From the NCBI GenBank assembly GCA_024516035.1, contig CM044958.1, forward strand, positions 22,157,129 through 22,221,128: 64,000 bases of DNA, read 5' to 3'. Positions 1 through 18,339 of the stretch are shown piece after piece. Below the pieces are notes generated by a model. That model made no database searches and was not told the origin of the DNA. It worked only from the letters and a program-made list of their open reading frames with translations. Source of the stretch: Bactericera cockerelli (Eukaryota; Arthropoda; Insecta; Hemiptera; Triozidae). Position 1 is the first letter of the stretch. Each line of letters opens with the position of its first letter. The translations under genes and the position numbers were made by a program.

Positions 1-6433
<6,433 letters not shown>

Positions 6434-6452
6434 GCTGGATTCCTCTGAAGAC

Positions 6453-6468
6453 TTATCTCATGCACTGA
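6453..6468 (-). promoter_or_regulatory. possible initiator and two-codon upstream ORF of eRF1
   Basis: Reading the minus strand, TCAGT at 6468-6464 fits the arthropod initiator consensus, and three bases further on is ATG AGA TAA (6461-6453), a two-codon upstream ORF that ends 19 bases before the eRF1 start. If transcription begins at the TCAGT the small ORF lies too near the cap to be read well; if it begins further up, the uORF would be translated. An AG just before the main ATG could instead be a splice acceptor. Seen in sequence; role is inference. Confidence 0.3.
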
Positions 6469-7659
6469 CGCGAAAAATCAAACGCAAGTAAAGGTTTGGA
6501 AAATGATAACTTAAAAGGAAAATTAGCAGGTAGAAGACGAAGAATTACAGTTTTGAAAGGTTTAACAGTTACAATTGAGTTTCTCTCACGTCTGCAATGT
6601 GTGATTAGGCTGTTGTGTTACAGGAACTGGATTGAGCTAGTTTAACATGCAAGTTTGAGACACGTATCTTCTTTACCACGGCATTCTCTTCAAAGTGCAC
6701 AAACAGTATAAATAATGACTGATTGTTATTCAGAGGAGATAGATGAACTTAATTGGAGGAGAAAGCAAAGAAAAAGCTTTAAATAACGTGTAAATTATAA
6801 AATAAAGTTGGGAGCTTTCCTGATCTGAACCCTTCAAAACACCTCCCTCTGACGTAAAGGAAAGATTTCAAGGAGGTTTTGTATCAAATGACAAGAAAAC
6901 TTCCATGGAATTTTGTTCTTCTTTGGAAGTGACACATTTTTGTAAGAACTTGCCCCTTGAAAATTTAATATTATTCAATTTTACAGATATACCTATTATT
7001 TGATTGTTTCAAATGTTATAATCTTCAATAGTACATAAAAGTAATCGAGTTTTAGATTAATATAATATAATTTTTATCAATTAGGTACAAAATTACCAAT
7101 CCCTTTAAGATACTAGAGCATCAATATTTTCTTTTAATATGCAATGTGCAGTTAATTATAAAATGCACAGCACTTTGCGTTTCAAATATATCCATGATTA
7201 TTGCAGGAAAAATAAGATTGAAACAGCGTGATAACGGCAGATATTATGTTGAAAACCCACGTTTAAATAATTTCTTAATTTGTTATTATTACCTACACAA
7301 TTTATAATTCATAAGTAGGTATTAGGTAGGTAGATACCTATAATAATTATTAATAATAGCGGAACCTAAAATTACACCTGCGCGCAAGCGTTGTGGTACT
7401 TATGGTGGGTTAATAACTGCAAGAAAAAGTTAAGTCTATGTGCGTTGGACTCTTCCACATTTCCACATTTTCAGTGAAGTGACCTTTAATTGAGAAGAAG
7501 ATAGTTTATTTATGTGTATACAACTATACATAACTGCAGACATTAAAATCGAAAAGGAAACAGTTAAACAATCAAAATAAAATACAGTCACAAAAATACA
7601 ATATTAAAATGTCTAGTAAAAAATGAAGTAGGTATTTACTAAGCATCAAGACTTAGAAG
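6469..7659. other. eRF1 upstream region, no gene seen
   Basis: AT-rich DNA upstream of eRF1. A short hairpin-like TAGGTA/TACCTA cluster lies near 7310-7345. I see no coding exon or recognised repeat; it may carry the eRF1 promoter. Confidence 0.4.
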
Positions 7660-8255
7660 AATATTCCATATGCAATTGCGGACACAATTTTACGTAATGC
7701 CAGCTTGTGCAGGAGATAGCCGTACGTTATCCGTGCGTATTGGACGCACCGGCAATTGTACGCACTCAAAGAGTTCGCAATGTGGCGGACAAAAATGTAA
7801 TGTTACGTTTATCTTATGTATCAACACTTCGGTATGCAATGTTTCGGGGACACAATTTTTTATCATGCTAGCTCGTTCAAGCGACAGCCGTACGTAATCC
7901 ATACGTATAAGACGCACGGGCAATTGTACCTAAGTATTTCAGAGTTTGAGATGTGGCCGACAAAAAAGACAATGTTACATAAATATACCCTACGTATCAA
8001 GATAAAGACTTGGAAGTACCTATGGAGTATTTCATGGACTCAATTTTACGTAAAAGCAAGATCATGCAGACGATAGCTCACAACCGATATGTAATCCATA
8101 CGTTAAGACGCACGGGCAATTGTACCTAAGTATTTCAGAGTTTGAGATGTGGCCGACAAAAAAGACAATGTTACATAAATATACCCTACGTATACCCTAC
8201 GAAGTACGATATGTAATCCATATGTATAAGAAGCACGGGCTATTTTACGTAATTA
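7660..8255. repeat. degenerate tandem repeat, ~170-196 bp unit
   Basis: GACGCACGGGCAATTGTACC with ~85 bp after it occurs at 7911 and again at 8107, with only minor differences; a more diverged unit starts at 7743 (GACGCACCGGCAATTGTACG). Units share CAATTTTACGTAA, CGTACGTAATCCATACGT and ATGTGGCCGACAAAAAAGAC. It occupies the upstream side of eRF1. Confidence 0.75.
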
Positions 8256-8924
8256 AAAATCGCGAGGTACCTGCAAGCATTAATTATTTAATAAAACATA
8301 TTTTGTCAATGTTTTAATACAGGTACCTACTGTTATAGTACTTTGATTAGAGCTCATCTTCTTCTCAGCATCAAAAAAAAAAAAAAAACACCCGAAAGTA
8401 CGATAAATGGATCACTTGCACCTGTTTTTTTAATAGCTCTATCGTAAGAATTCATCGTAAGGATTTCCGTAGTCCTTTATCCCGAGCCGCCCAATAATGG
8501 AAATTTGAAATTCACATTTTGTACGTTCTGAATACACGAAACGATTCCTGGCAAAATTTTAAAAGGACATTATTATGAGATTTATGAGCGATGGAGGTGT
8601 CCGAAGCTCAGAACACGATGAAATCTTTGGTATAAAAAAACCCCCCACAAGAACGTGTACCTAGCTGTAGACTGAAAAATCCAACTCGGTAAATATGACG
8701 TCACAAATACATCTTCGCTTTTTTCCAATTCGGCAACTTTTTTTCTTTTTCGTTGGCGGAAATGCATTTTTCTGGTGTAATAACTAAAGAATCATCAGTC
8801 ATTCACTAAAAAAAAAAACATTGTAAATGACCCATTAATATCCCACCATGGGTTTAAGATATAAATACTAAGAGAGTTATACCTTTGGCCTTTGGGCAAT
8901 AAACAGTGTATTATTTCTATTTAT
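8256..8924. other. no gene seen
   Basis: AT-rich sequence with an A-run at 8373-8388 (possibly an old retroposon tail). No recognised coding or structural signal. Confidence 0.35.
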
Positions 8925-9150
8925 TTATTTAAATCCCCTATGGGAGAAGTAGGGCCGCAACAAAAGTCCATCTGATACGGTTTTGGGCCAAATTTTAATC
9001 TTCCCCCAAGATTTTCCAGCCTCTGCAATTTCTTTCTCGACTGTCCGCTTCCATGTTGTCTTGGATCTACCTAGATGAAAAAACCATTTCTTTTCATGTA
9101 GGGACATTCCATTTGGCTGAAAAAATAGCATAAACTTGAGGTTCAAGTCG
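8925..9150 (-). mobile_element. 5'-truncated LINE, polymerase C-terminal tail
   Basis: On the minus strand, GRSKTTWKRTVEKEIAEAGK, SWGKIK and a terminal HRGFK are the hallmark tail of L1/RTE-like polymerases seen in many arthropods. A TAAA-rich tail lies at 8918-8935. Only ~65 residues remain, with decayed spacing between blocks. Confidence 0.75.
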
Positions 9151-9447
9151 AATCATCCACAACCATCTATACAAACCTTGAGTCATTCCAAAAAACAAAA
9201 AAAAAAATGTTTAAAAATGTTAAAGTTTGTCAGTACTGTGTCTCACGGCAAGCATCACAGTGATGTCAGTCTGTAGTAAAATATATTTACTATTTCTCTC
9301 TGTCTCTGGATATCGATGTTCGATATATGTATAATGTATATGTATGAGGGACAATATCTCTCAGAAAACATTTATTTGTGGTTTATGACTTTCTCATATT
9401 GTTTTCCTCATCTCTTTTATTTCGGGATGGGATCATATCAAATAAGA

Positions 9448-9680
9448 AAGCCTCCTTGGTCTAACGGTTGTGACTAATTCCCGTGGTTCAGAAATGCTGA
9501 GTTCGATCAAGGGTTGGGCAGAAATCAAGGGTTTCTGAAGAAAAATACTGTTCAAAACACGTGGGACTGACATTTCCGACCCAACCCAGGCAGTTAATTG
9601 TATGAAATTTCCACTGAAACCCTAAAACCAGGTCAGATATTAATATGGCATAAAACCAGTTCTTGTCACTGAAGTTAAGC
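9448..9680 (+). mobile_element. tRNA-like SINE
   Basis: GCCTCCTTGGTCTAACGGTT (A box), GAGTTCGATC (B box) and a downstream GACCCAACCCAGGC block, as in other SINEs of the window. Single copy here, ends unclear. Confidence 0.5.
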
Positions 9681-9689
9681 ATAATTTGA

Positions 9690-11390
9690 GCATTGGTTGT
9701 ACATATAATTATGTAAGTACAGGTAATAATGTAATTCTATCACGTGGATAAGTATGGGTACCTCTCTACTCGTGTTTATCTGGAATAAACTGACTCAATG
9801 TTATAAAAGAAGAAATTCAAAAAGTACCAAATCCAAGGCCTGAAGAGGACATACATGTATCTTTGTCACGACAGAAAATTGTGAAACGTAAGCTTTAGTT
9901 CTGAGAGGTTCAAAACTATCGCACAGAAATATTACCTAATAAGGAGTTATAAGAATTCTGAATAGCATTTGAGGATCCACTGAAAAAAATCCTTCATACC
10001 AACCTCTATAAAATAATACGAGTTGCACTTGGTCTTATTTTTCATCTATTGTATTATGTAATTCCCAAATGTACATAATAACGACCTGGCGGGCATGTGT
10101 TGGTCAGTGCACTGCAGGAGTCACCGCGAAGCTGATTATAAAAAGAAAAGCTTTGGGGATTCATTGTAGCTAAAAGTTAGCTAAAGCGGTAAATTTGATA
10201 TCTCTTTCAGACTGAAGATTGTGAACTAGGAAAGGAAAAAATAGTAGGTAAATTTGGCGAATGTTCTAACTGCTATGGATTTAAACAATACCTGAGCACA
10301 CTTGTCACATCTACTCCATCAGTTCTCAAACCATCAATCTTATTGTGGTGAAATTTTTTGAGGACCTTTCTTGGCCATGCCTTGATTTACTGTGTCTGAA
10401 TAACATATCGAGCAAAGCCTAGTATTCCGCTACTTACTCACGCTCGAAATGATTGACAAGCCCTCCCTAACGCATGCATGCGGCAGTTCAATATATCCTA
10501 GTCAAAGGGTAAACCCTATTACTCATGCATCAAAAGGTACGCAAAAAATAAACATACAAAAAATAAATAATTTGAAAAATAAAATATAGGGCAAAAAAGT
10601 TCTCAGGCAGGTAGGTATATTTATGCAGCAAACCTGGGGGTCGTACCAAGCGGAGCATAACCCTCTGCTTTGTGAACTGACTAGCGTGATCACGTGCCAG
10701 TCGGGAATAAAATATTTCACAAATAACAACAAAAAGTTTGTCCTAAAAACTACCCAAAAAGTAAATAATGCGGTACAGTATATCAACCTCTGTTAGCGTT
10801 TTTCGTCTTGAGAACTACTCTGTTAATCTTACGTAAACTTTTGAATTGATTTGCGATTTCTTAACGTTTTTGCGTTTTCTTAAGGGTTTTTTTTTCTTAC
10901 AATTGAAACAAATTAATTAAACAGTATAATTATTTTTAAGTTTGACTATTTTATTTAGCTTTGATTCTACTGCTTTTTCTTTTAGAAAGATTTAATCTCT
11001 ACTAGCAAAGTTTTTATTATTCGCTCTTACTTGCTGATGTCTGGAGCAGTCAAAATTTTGCGTGAGTGATTTCAGTGTTAGCGCGACGTTAGCGATTTGT
11101 TTAAATTTTATTATTTTAGGAATGTAAAAAAAAAAACGAAGAACCATGTTAATCTTCTGTAAAATAAAGTGGAAGAACGAGATTCTGTCATCTATTATAA
11201 AAAATTAAAATTTATATTTATGAGGAGCAATATTACCATTTAAAATGTAACGCGATTTTTTCCAGTTGAATTTTTCGTATACACAGGTAAGAAAGTTTCA
11301 TTTGAGTACATCAGGGAATTTTAAGGGTGGTAGAGGCAATTTTTTTCAAAATATAATTTCTTTATCATTGTTATAATAATTAAAACACTA
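9690..11390. other. no gene seen
   Basis: AT-rich, no coding exon or repeat boundary that I can support. Short open stretches near 10523-10786 have no recognisable protein character. Confidence 0.35.
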
Positions 11391-11392
11391 TT

Positions 11393-11585
11393 TAGCGGAA
11401 GGTAACCACCAAGCGAGGTTCATGCTCAAAGCATTTTCTACCACGTAACCCTCAGAGTCTTATTAAGTTATTATTATGTGTGGTCACTAACTCAAATTAA
11501 TGAGGAAAAATTCATGCAATGGGTGGGATTCGAACTAATGGATCTCTAAGCTACCTGAATTACCAGACTAGACCGTTAACCACTT
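11393..11585 (-). mobile_element. tRNA-derived SINE, family B
   Basis: Read on the minus strand: CAAGTGGTTAACGGTCTAGTCTGGTAATTC head, then GATCCATTAG/TTCGAATCCCACCCATTGCATGAA (split here), TGACCACACATAATAATAA and a body with AAATGCTTTGAGCATGAACC. The same order is seen at 50028-50215 in the plus orientation. Confidence 0.7.
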
Positions 11586-11635
11586 GTTTCTTTTTATGAA
11601 AATGAATCTAACCTCAACTTCTTCATAATTTAGAT

Positions 11636-11815
11636 CCACTGTGCTAACCATTAGCCAAAGCAGCTAGGTTGGACTCGAAATTTCGTGGAATTAGTGTCGA
11701 TGTATTGTCAAACAAAGAGTAATAAGAGTTGGTTCTAATCAGGTTCAAATCATCGAATTGTTGACTATTCCCGACCCCACTCAGGCTCGGTTACATTAAT
11801 GTGGGTAGCTATTTA
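11636..11815 (+). mobile_element. SINE-like remnant
   Basis: CTAACCATTAGCCAAAGCAG, GGTTCAAATCATCGAATTG and CGACCCCACTCAGGCTCGG resemble head, B box and the CCCAGGC core of the other SINEs. Decayed. Confidence 0.4.
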
Positions 11816-11939
11816 AAGTGTTTGTTGGTTTTCAAGATAATTAACTCTAATACCCGCATCTCAAGGGAAAGTCTTCTATTTTAGTCAATCAATTACCAAC
11901 GTGTGTGTATTACCAGCGATTGGAGGGAAGATCCCCTTA

Positions 11940-12183
11940 TCTCTATATATAAAACAGAAAAAAGGACTACCTACCTATGTTTGTTTGTTTGTTTGTCCGG
12001 AGTTGTTTAGCCAAAACGGTAAGAGATAGCGAAAAATGTCTCAGAATTGACCCCCCCAAAACCATTATCGCTTTGTCCAGAAAAAATATAAAAAGTTCAA
12101 AAAGGCATTGCTGTCCAGCAGTACGGCCGTGCCTTAGTAAATTTGAAATTTAGTCCCGTTGCAAAGCACGGGCAAACGGCTAG
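11940..12183 (+). mobile_element. non-autonomous Helitron
   Basis: Starts TCTCTATATATAAAAC after an A and ends with a hairpin (CCCGTTGCAAAGCACGGG) followed by CAAACGGCTAG and a flanking T. 244 bp, no coding. Same 5' end as the copy at 2288-2528. Confidence 0.82.
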
Positions 12184-12189
12184 TTGAGT

Positions 12190-12301
12190 ATAAAATAAAT
12201 AAATAAACCTTTATTTGGAACAGAAATATTACATACATCAAAATTAATACATATATCAGAACAACTGGTTCCAATTCAGCTTATTTACTGAGGTATTTTT
12301 T
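12190..12301 (-). mobile_element. LINE 3'-end type repeat
   Basis: AAATAAATAAACCTTTAT, GGAACAGAAATA and GGTTCCAATTCAGCTTATTT recur at 59265-59375. Read on the minus strand it ends in a TAAAGGTTTATTTATTT-type tail, as 3' ends of LINE transcripts do. No coding remains. Confidence 0.5.
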
Positions 12302-12303
12302 TA

Positions 12304-12749
12304 TACAGGGTGGTCCAGAAAGTTTGCACCAAAATGATAGGGGTAATAAAAGAGACCATTTCCAACAAAAATATTCCCGGACATTTTCCTTTATTTTTTG
12401 TCGTTTTCAAAATGGCGGCCAAAATGTGTGTTTTTCAATTATGTGCGTTCAGAACCTTGACAGCCTAAATGAGCATGATCATTAAAACATTGAACGGGTT
12501 AATTTAACTTATTTTAATTAAAATTTTATTTTCAATTCAAAAATGCAATCCGTTTTTTTTCTAGGTGGTACAGAAAAAATTGAAAAAATCAAAAGCCAAA
12601 CCAAAGTCGGAATATTTGAAAAACACGTTTTGGCCGCCATTTTGAAAACGACAAAAAAATAAAGGAAAATGTCCGGGAATATTTTTGTTGGAAATGGTCT
12701 CTTTTATTACCCCTATCATTTTGGTGCAAACTTTCTGGACCACCCTGTA
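12304..12749. mobile_element. 446-bp palindromic MITE with TA duplication
   Basis: Arms of about 132 bp (12304-12437 and 12617-12749) are near-perfect inverted copies beginning TACAGGGTGGTCCAGAAAGT. TA flanks both ends (12302-12303, 12750-12751). The TA site and CAGGGTGG end point to the Tc1/mariner type; no transposase. It ends 6 bp before the next element. Confidence 0.85.
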
Positions 12750-13581
12750 TATGTATACAGGGTGGGGCAAAAGTCTGGAAACCCCTGAATAACTTTCGAA
12801 TGGCTTATCCGGTAAAATTAAATTTTTGTACGGTAAACCAGGGTAGTAAGACCTTCTTTTAGAGTTGGGCCGATTTTTTTTACCGGCCCCCATGTCGGGG
12901 CCCGGTGGGCCAACTTCATTTTTTTAAATACGAACCCCCACCTTGCGACACATTTTTGGAAATGTCTTCAAATAAGAAATACATTGGTGCAAATTTTATT
13001 TTTTTATTATTAACAGTTTACAAATGGCGTCCATATTTGTGTATGCAGTTTAAAGTCTGGAAACCCCTGAATAACTTTCGAATGGCTTATTTGGTAAAAT
13101 TAAAATTTTATACGTTAAAGCAAAGTAATAAGATCTTCTTTTAGAGTTGGGCCGATTTTTGTTACCGGCCCCCATGTAGGGGCCAGGGGGCCAACTTCAT
13201 TTTTTTGAATACGAACCCCCACCTCGCGACACATTTTTGGAAATGTCTTCAAATAAGAAATACTTTGGTGCAAATTTTATTTTTTTAATATTAGCTGTTT
13301 GAAAATGGCGTCCATATTTGTGTATGCAGTGTAAAGTCTGGAAACCCCTGAATAACTTTCGAATGGCTTATTTGGTAAAATTAAAATTTTATACGGTAAA
13401 CCAAAGTAAGGTCTTATCTCTTAGAGTTGGGCCGATTTTTGGTACCGACTCTTATGTCGGGGCTAAGGGGCCAACTTTTTATAACTCTCCCCGACATGGG
13501 GCCCCGACATGGGGGCCGATAGCAAAAATCGGCCCAACTCTAAAAGAAGGTCTTATTACTTTGGTTTACCGTATAAAATCA

Positions 13582-14648
13582 AACAATATGAACTAAGGAA
13601 TCAAGCCATTCTGGAAGAACATGAGGAGCACATCAAGCAATATATCGACTAGAAAAAAGAGCAGGACACAATTATTCAGAATCTAACAAGACAACTAGAG
13701 AAACAATTAAAATCTCCAGTCAAATGTTCAACCTGCATTTCTCAAACAAATTCTACTATCCAGAACAAAATAGAATTTGAACAGGACAACAATCACGCTC
13801 AGAAATCTGAATTCACCCAGTATACTGAAGCTGATATAACTGTGCAGCACAGTGCCAGGCGAGATGACGTCACACCATCTGGTAATCAGGACTGCAGAGC
13901 AACTGTTACTACTTCTAACCAGTATCAACAATCAGCAGAGTGCTATGTCTCCGTCAGCAAATTCTTGGATTTGGAGAATGAAATCAAAACACTGGAAAAA
14001 GATATACAGGGTATAAAAGAAGGTCAATCGCATCAACATAATACATCAAAACCTACTGCAACACCATCACAGATGAAACCCTCTCTAAAGAAACCCGACA
14101 GCAATACGAACAAATCGTCTAATCACCCAGCAGTTTTCAATGTAGGCGATGGACATGCAAGAACACCGCCTGTGACATCACCTAGTACAGCCTCTATTAC
14201 AGTTATCGGTGACAACCTTGTTCAAAATATAGAAAATCAACTGAAGAAGAGATTCTCTAGCAAGTATAACGTAAAGTGTTGGTTTAAAAACCAATCTGGT
14301 GTTGAAAATATCTGTGAGTTCAAAATTGGGAAACAAGGAGCTGGGGATGTCATGATAATCTGTGCTGGCTCTAATGACGTATGTAAAACATCATGGCAAC
14401 GTGTTAAGCATCAGCTAGATCAGATTGTCAGGAAATTCTCCTCTTGTAAACTTGGTTTTGTTCTTGTTCCACCCCGTAGAGGTGAATCTCAGTTCAACTA
14501 TCACATTCATTCTTTCAACACTAGAGTAAGTGACTATTTGAAAACTAAGAATGTTTTTATTTTGAATCCTGACCACGTAATTAGAGACTGTGACTACAAT
14601 AGAGACGGGTATCAGTTCAACCGTATAGGTAGACGTAGGTTCTGTGAT
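13582..14648 (+). pseudogene. LINE ORF1, N-terminal part with SGNH/esterase-like domain
   Basis: Frame ATC AAA CAA from 13582 on, one in-frame TAG near 13651, then open to 14648. It begins with a charged coiled-coil-like stretch, then FLDLENEIKTLEKDIQGI, and a domain with ITVIGDNLVQNI, MIICAGSNDV and RDGYQFNRIGRRRFCD. The block order (GDS, GxND, DGxH-LN) is that of the SGNH hydrolases in CR1 ORF1. Here the nucleophile Ser is Asn (GDN) and the DxxH His is Gln, so esterase activity is not expected, while the GSND block is kept. The frame is cut at 14648 by an insertion and seems to resume at 18867. The true start lies upstream of the truncation. Confidence 0.75.
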
Positions 14649-15639
14649 CAAGCAAAACGCTAGTTTTGCAACGCCAAGATAAACAAAACGAGCGTGCTAT
14701 ACTTACGCTAAACCGAGTTCGTATGTATTTTCTTTTGTAATTTTGACCTTCTTAAATAAAACTTCTTAATCTTTTTTCTTCATATTCGTGTTTTCCTCGT
14801 CGAATAGAAGATGACTACTTTTTATTTGACCTTTTTCTGACACCCCTAACCGCTTTTACGAGCACCCCCAAAATTAGTAAAAGATTCATACTTTATTTAT
14901 TTATTATTTTTTTTTTTTTCCGCATTCGTCTTACCACGGGCATATGGTTCAAGTTAAAATTATGACATTTTGGTTATGGGTTCTTAATGCTTGCAGCTCG
15001 AGGTTTTAACAAAAAAAAAACTTCCGCGGTCACTCGGCGGCGCTTTGGCGGTATTGCCTGTATCTCAAATGCGGCTGATAATAGTAAGCTGAAACTTTGT
15101 ATGTTTATTATTTGACCAATTTACAGCTTTTTTTATTCTGTGTAATTTTTTTATAACTATAACCATTTATGAGTTATAACATTTTTTGTTGATTTTTGAC
15201 GTTCACCGACTTTTCTTCACGTAATCACATGTATCGCTATTAAGGCTTTATTCTATCGAGCTGAAACTTTCAGAACATATTCCTGAGTCTTGTCAGATGA
15301 TTCCTCGTCAGAATAGCCGTCTTCAAAAAATGTACGGTTTTTGAGTTATAAGCTCCTTAAGTCATTGGTAGCGCACAATATAATTTCGATTAGAGTACCT
15401 ATGTTCTCCGAGTATCAGAGCTCAGGGATTCCTCAAATGAAATATACGTAATGGCTGTGTTTGCTGCCTTTCTTTCTTCGATCTTTTTTAGGTTATTTGG
15501 TCTTATAGATGAATGTATTTTTCTTCGTCTAGCTTTTTTTAAAGATATGAGTGAGATTATTCAATAAAATATCTAATATCTCTAACAATATCATATTGAA
15601 AATACCTACTTGATCTAATGCACATAATAATTATGTATG

Positions 15640-15931
15640 ATTTTATTTGTGGTGAAGCACAAGGCCTCTTCATAATTTTTTGTGGATAGCGCTGCATTAC
15701 TATGAGCCTCCTTCACATTTCGAATTATTCTATTACATTAATTTCTTTTTACTCTGGTAATGCCGCCACTGGTCGTTACTCATACAAGTAACTACACATT
15801 TTTCCTCACGAGGTATGAATGGACCCCAAACATCCAAGTACAGAGCAGAAAAATTCCTGCCCCGCTGGAATCGAACCCAGGTCACCATGTGTGCAATGCC
15901 TAGCGCGCTAACTCACTCTGCCACGGTGACT
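15640..15931 (-). mobile_element. tRNA-derived SINE, family D
   Basis: Near-identical in order to 60388-60689. Read on the minus strand: GTCACCGTGGCAGAGTGAGT, GGTTCGATTCCAGC B box, then a body with CATACCTCGTGAGGAAAAAT, GCGGCATTACCAGAGTAAAA and a tail near TTTGTGGTGAAGCACAAGG (plus-strand form). Confidence 0.8.
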
Positions 15932-15999
15932 ACTAAATGTACATAATATAATTTGTAATGTATAAAAACTAAAACAATTAGGTATAGAGTACTCCATTA

Positions 16000-16860
16000 A
16001 AATAATGTACGATGTACGAGGCTATAAAAAAAAAACACACACACAACGAGTATTTACTTGTTAAAGTCATCTCAAGTTTTAGTATTTTGAAAATATGTAG
16101 GCCTGCAAGCCGAGATTCGGCGATTTGAGTTTTGTTTGACAATATCGCATCAACCATACGGAAAATTCAGATCCTCGGAGAATTGAGATCCTCCCTAAGC
16201 AATCTAAGCATGCATACATAACACACATACATAACGGGAATACCTAGTTAATGTAAAAACAATTTCACGAAATTTCGTTGTTACGCATTTGATTTCTGAG
16301 AATTACTGATCCATAAAAATGCTTGACTTTACATAACTAAACACAAGAGAAGGGTAAACAAATCATAAAAGATTATTCCAATCGGTATCTGTGTATAGTA
16401 CCTACTTTTTTGCGAAAAAACCAAAAGAGAACTGGTTTTCTTTTGTTGTTTCATTGACCGATGATACTATAGTATATCCATTTCATTATGATAGTTGAGA
16501 ATCATCACGACAAAACACGAGAACCAATCAGATTCCAGAATATCTTACAATGTTGCAGTCCTAAAAATATCTATTTTCAGTACACCTTCTCACTCGTTGT
16601 GATTAAAAGGAGCTCTACTATACAAAGGTCGGAAGGGTACGTTTGGTGCAGGTAATATTTAAAAGTTTTTGCAAATGTTTGGCTTGGTTCACAGTGCATG
16701 GATTACATAATAAATATAATATTTACTTCTTCATTTTTCTATTGTTTATATTTAGATTGTTTTATAAACATGTAGCTACCTACTACCTCACTTGTATTTG
16801 ATATGAGGATTGGGCTAATAGCTTTATCCCTCTTATGGAGTAGGTAAATCATTTTTGTAC
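16000..16860. other. insert interior, no gene seen
   Basis: AT-rich, with short ACAC runs near 16035. No coding frame of substance. Confidence 0.35.
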
Positions 16861-16864
16861 GTAT

Positions 16865-16985
16865 TATCTTTCTTCTTCTTCTTCTTTTACTCTGTCTTAT
16901 CCCGCTCAAGCAGGGTCGACGTTGTTCAACCTCATGGTTGAGGTTGATTGGTTTTGGCACATTTTTTACGGCTGGATGCCTTTTC
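16865..16985 (+). mobile_element. SINE or LINE-tail repeat (family K)
   Basis: AGCAGGGTCGACGTTGTTCAACCTC (in pieces), GGTTGAGGTTGATTGG and GGATGCCTTTTCTAACG are shared, in one order or its reverse, with 46385-46512 and 60262-60362. A CTTCTT run precedes it. Confidence 0.5.
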
Positions 16986-16999
16986 TAACGTCAACCATT

Positions 17000-17630
17000 A
17001 TCTTTATTAAAAAAAAAAGATTTAGTTTGGTTTTATTATTTATTTAAAGGTAAATGAAAAAATAGTAGTCAAACCTATTAGGAAAAATACAAATGAATCA
17101 CTTCGGTGAAAATCAACGGTTGGGGAAATACACGCAAAATCATGCTGATATTATTTAGTATTTTAATAATAAAAATCACAATAAAAATCATCATACCTAT
17201 ATGTACTGCATCACATATTACCTAGGTACTTGGTTATCGATCAGAAATTTATGATTTTGAATGTTTGAATCTACATAATATGTAGATACATATATATTGT
17301 ATCAACCTTAAGGTTGAAAGAAAATGTACAAGGAAGTATTGTGCAATGCACCTTCCTGCACTTAAGATTCTTTACTTCTGTAGTCTTTGCAGTTTTGGCA
17401 ACCCTGCCTACGATTTTAATAAGTCATAGCTATCATAGCAGTCATAGCATGAAAGGGATATACTATAGTTGAGTTATTTAGGATGAACGTGTGATATTCA
17501 AAACAATATTGATAAATCATAAGAGAGTGTACCTACTCTTTCTATTTTAAAGAATTTGCTTCATGCGTGTACAGCTGTACACTGTACATAATTTTTAAAA
17601 GTATTTGATTTCCGAATTCATGCAATTTTT
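17000..17630. other. insert interior, no gene seen
   Basis: AT-rich with scattered TAGGTA motifs; nothing recognised. Confidence 0.35.
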
Positions 17631-17631
17631 T

Positions 17632-17912
17632 ACTTTCCTTATCCTATAAAATACATTCCTTATTGTCGAAAATTTGGTCTACCCTGTATTTCACATTTCT
17701 GGACGAATCATAGCCTCAGGATACCATAAAAATTGTTTCGTCCATTGGTCCGTGCGTCCGCCTGTCTGTGAACGAGATATCTCGAGAACGGTACAACCTA
17801 GAGACTTAAAATTTGGTATGGAAGTTGATTTTATATACCACACGAATCTTTTAGTGGCAGAAGCTGACTTCTTTTCAACTGATAAGAAAAGTGTGGTGGT
17901 GTCACACCAGTT
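17632..17912 (+). mobile_element. family G element, internally deleted
   Basis: Starts ACTTTCCTTATCCTAT, keeps the GGACGAATCATAGCCTCAGG and GAGATATCTCGAGAACGGTA blocks and ends with a decayed GTGTGGTGTCACACCAGTTT. The GC-rich core and ~370 bp of the family are missing. Confidence 0.7.
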
Positions 17913-18178
17913 TATTCTCTTTTTAATTAGTTGTTTTGTAATGCGTTTTCGAACGACTTACCCACTTTGGTAATATTTTGCCGAAATTAAAAAAATAAAA
18001 AATAAAATAAGAACCGATTGTCCTGAATATCCATACTATCGGATTCTCCATTAATACATGAGGAAAAATTATTACTCATTTTCCGTAACCCACTGGCAGG
18101 ATAGGCCAACCATGGACCAAAAATCCTAAAGAACAACTAGAAAGAAGAAACCCGGTGTAATAAGCTTAAAGGAAAAAA

Positions 18179-18339
18179 TTAAAGGTGCAATATTTTAGAT
18201 ATATTGTACCGAAGAATAGAGATGATGAGAAAAGAAAAGTTTAAGACACCAATATTTCCAAGGATATAGTTAGTTCTACCTTGGTGCTCGTGTGAAGTTA
18301 TAGAAAATTGCAAAAAATGTAACCTACCAAAAATATCTG
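18179..18339. other. sequence left of the palindrome
   Basis: Open on the minus strand (ORF to 18379), but the frame has no known character and overlaps the palindrome arm. Probably non-coding. Confidence 0.3.

Noticed and set aside
7670..8317. Short frames at 7670-7897, 7816-8076 and 8120-8317
   Set aside because: They are coded by the tandem repeat and differ only by repeat unit.
12561..13596. Frames in the MITE and fold-back monomers (GxGKKNRPNSKRRSYY, FFKYEPPPCDTFLEMSS)
   Set aside because: Recur in both arms as a consequence of the tandem repeats; no family match and reverse in sense between arms.
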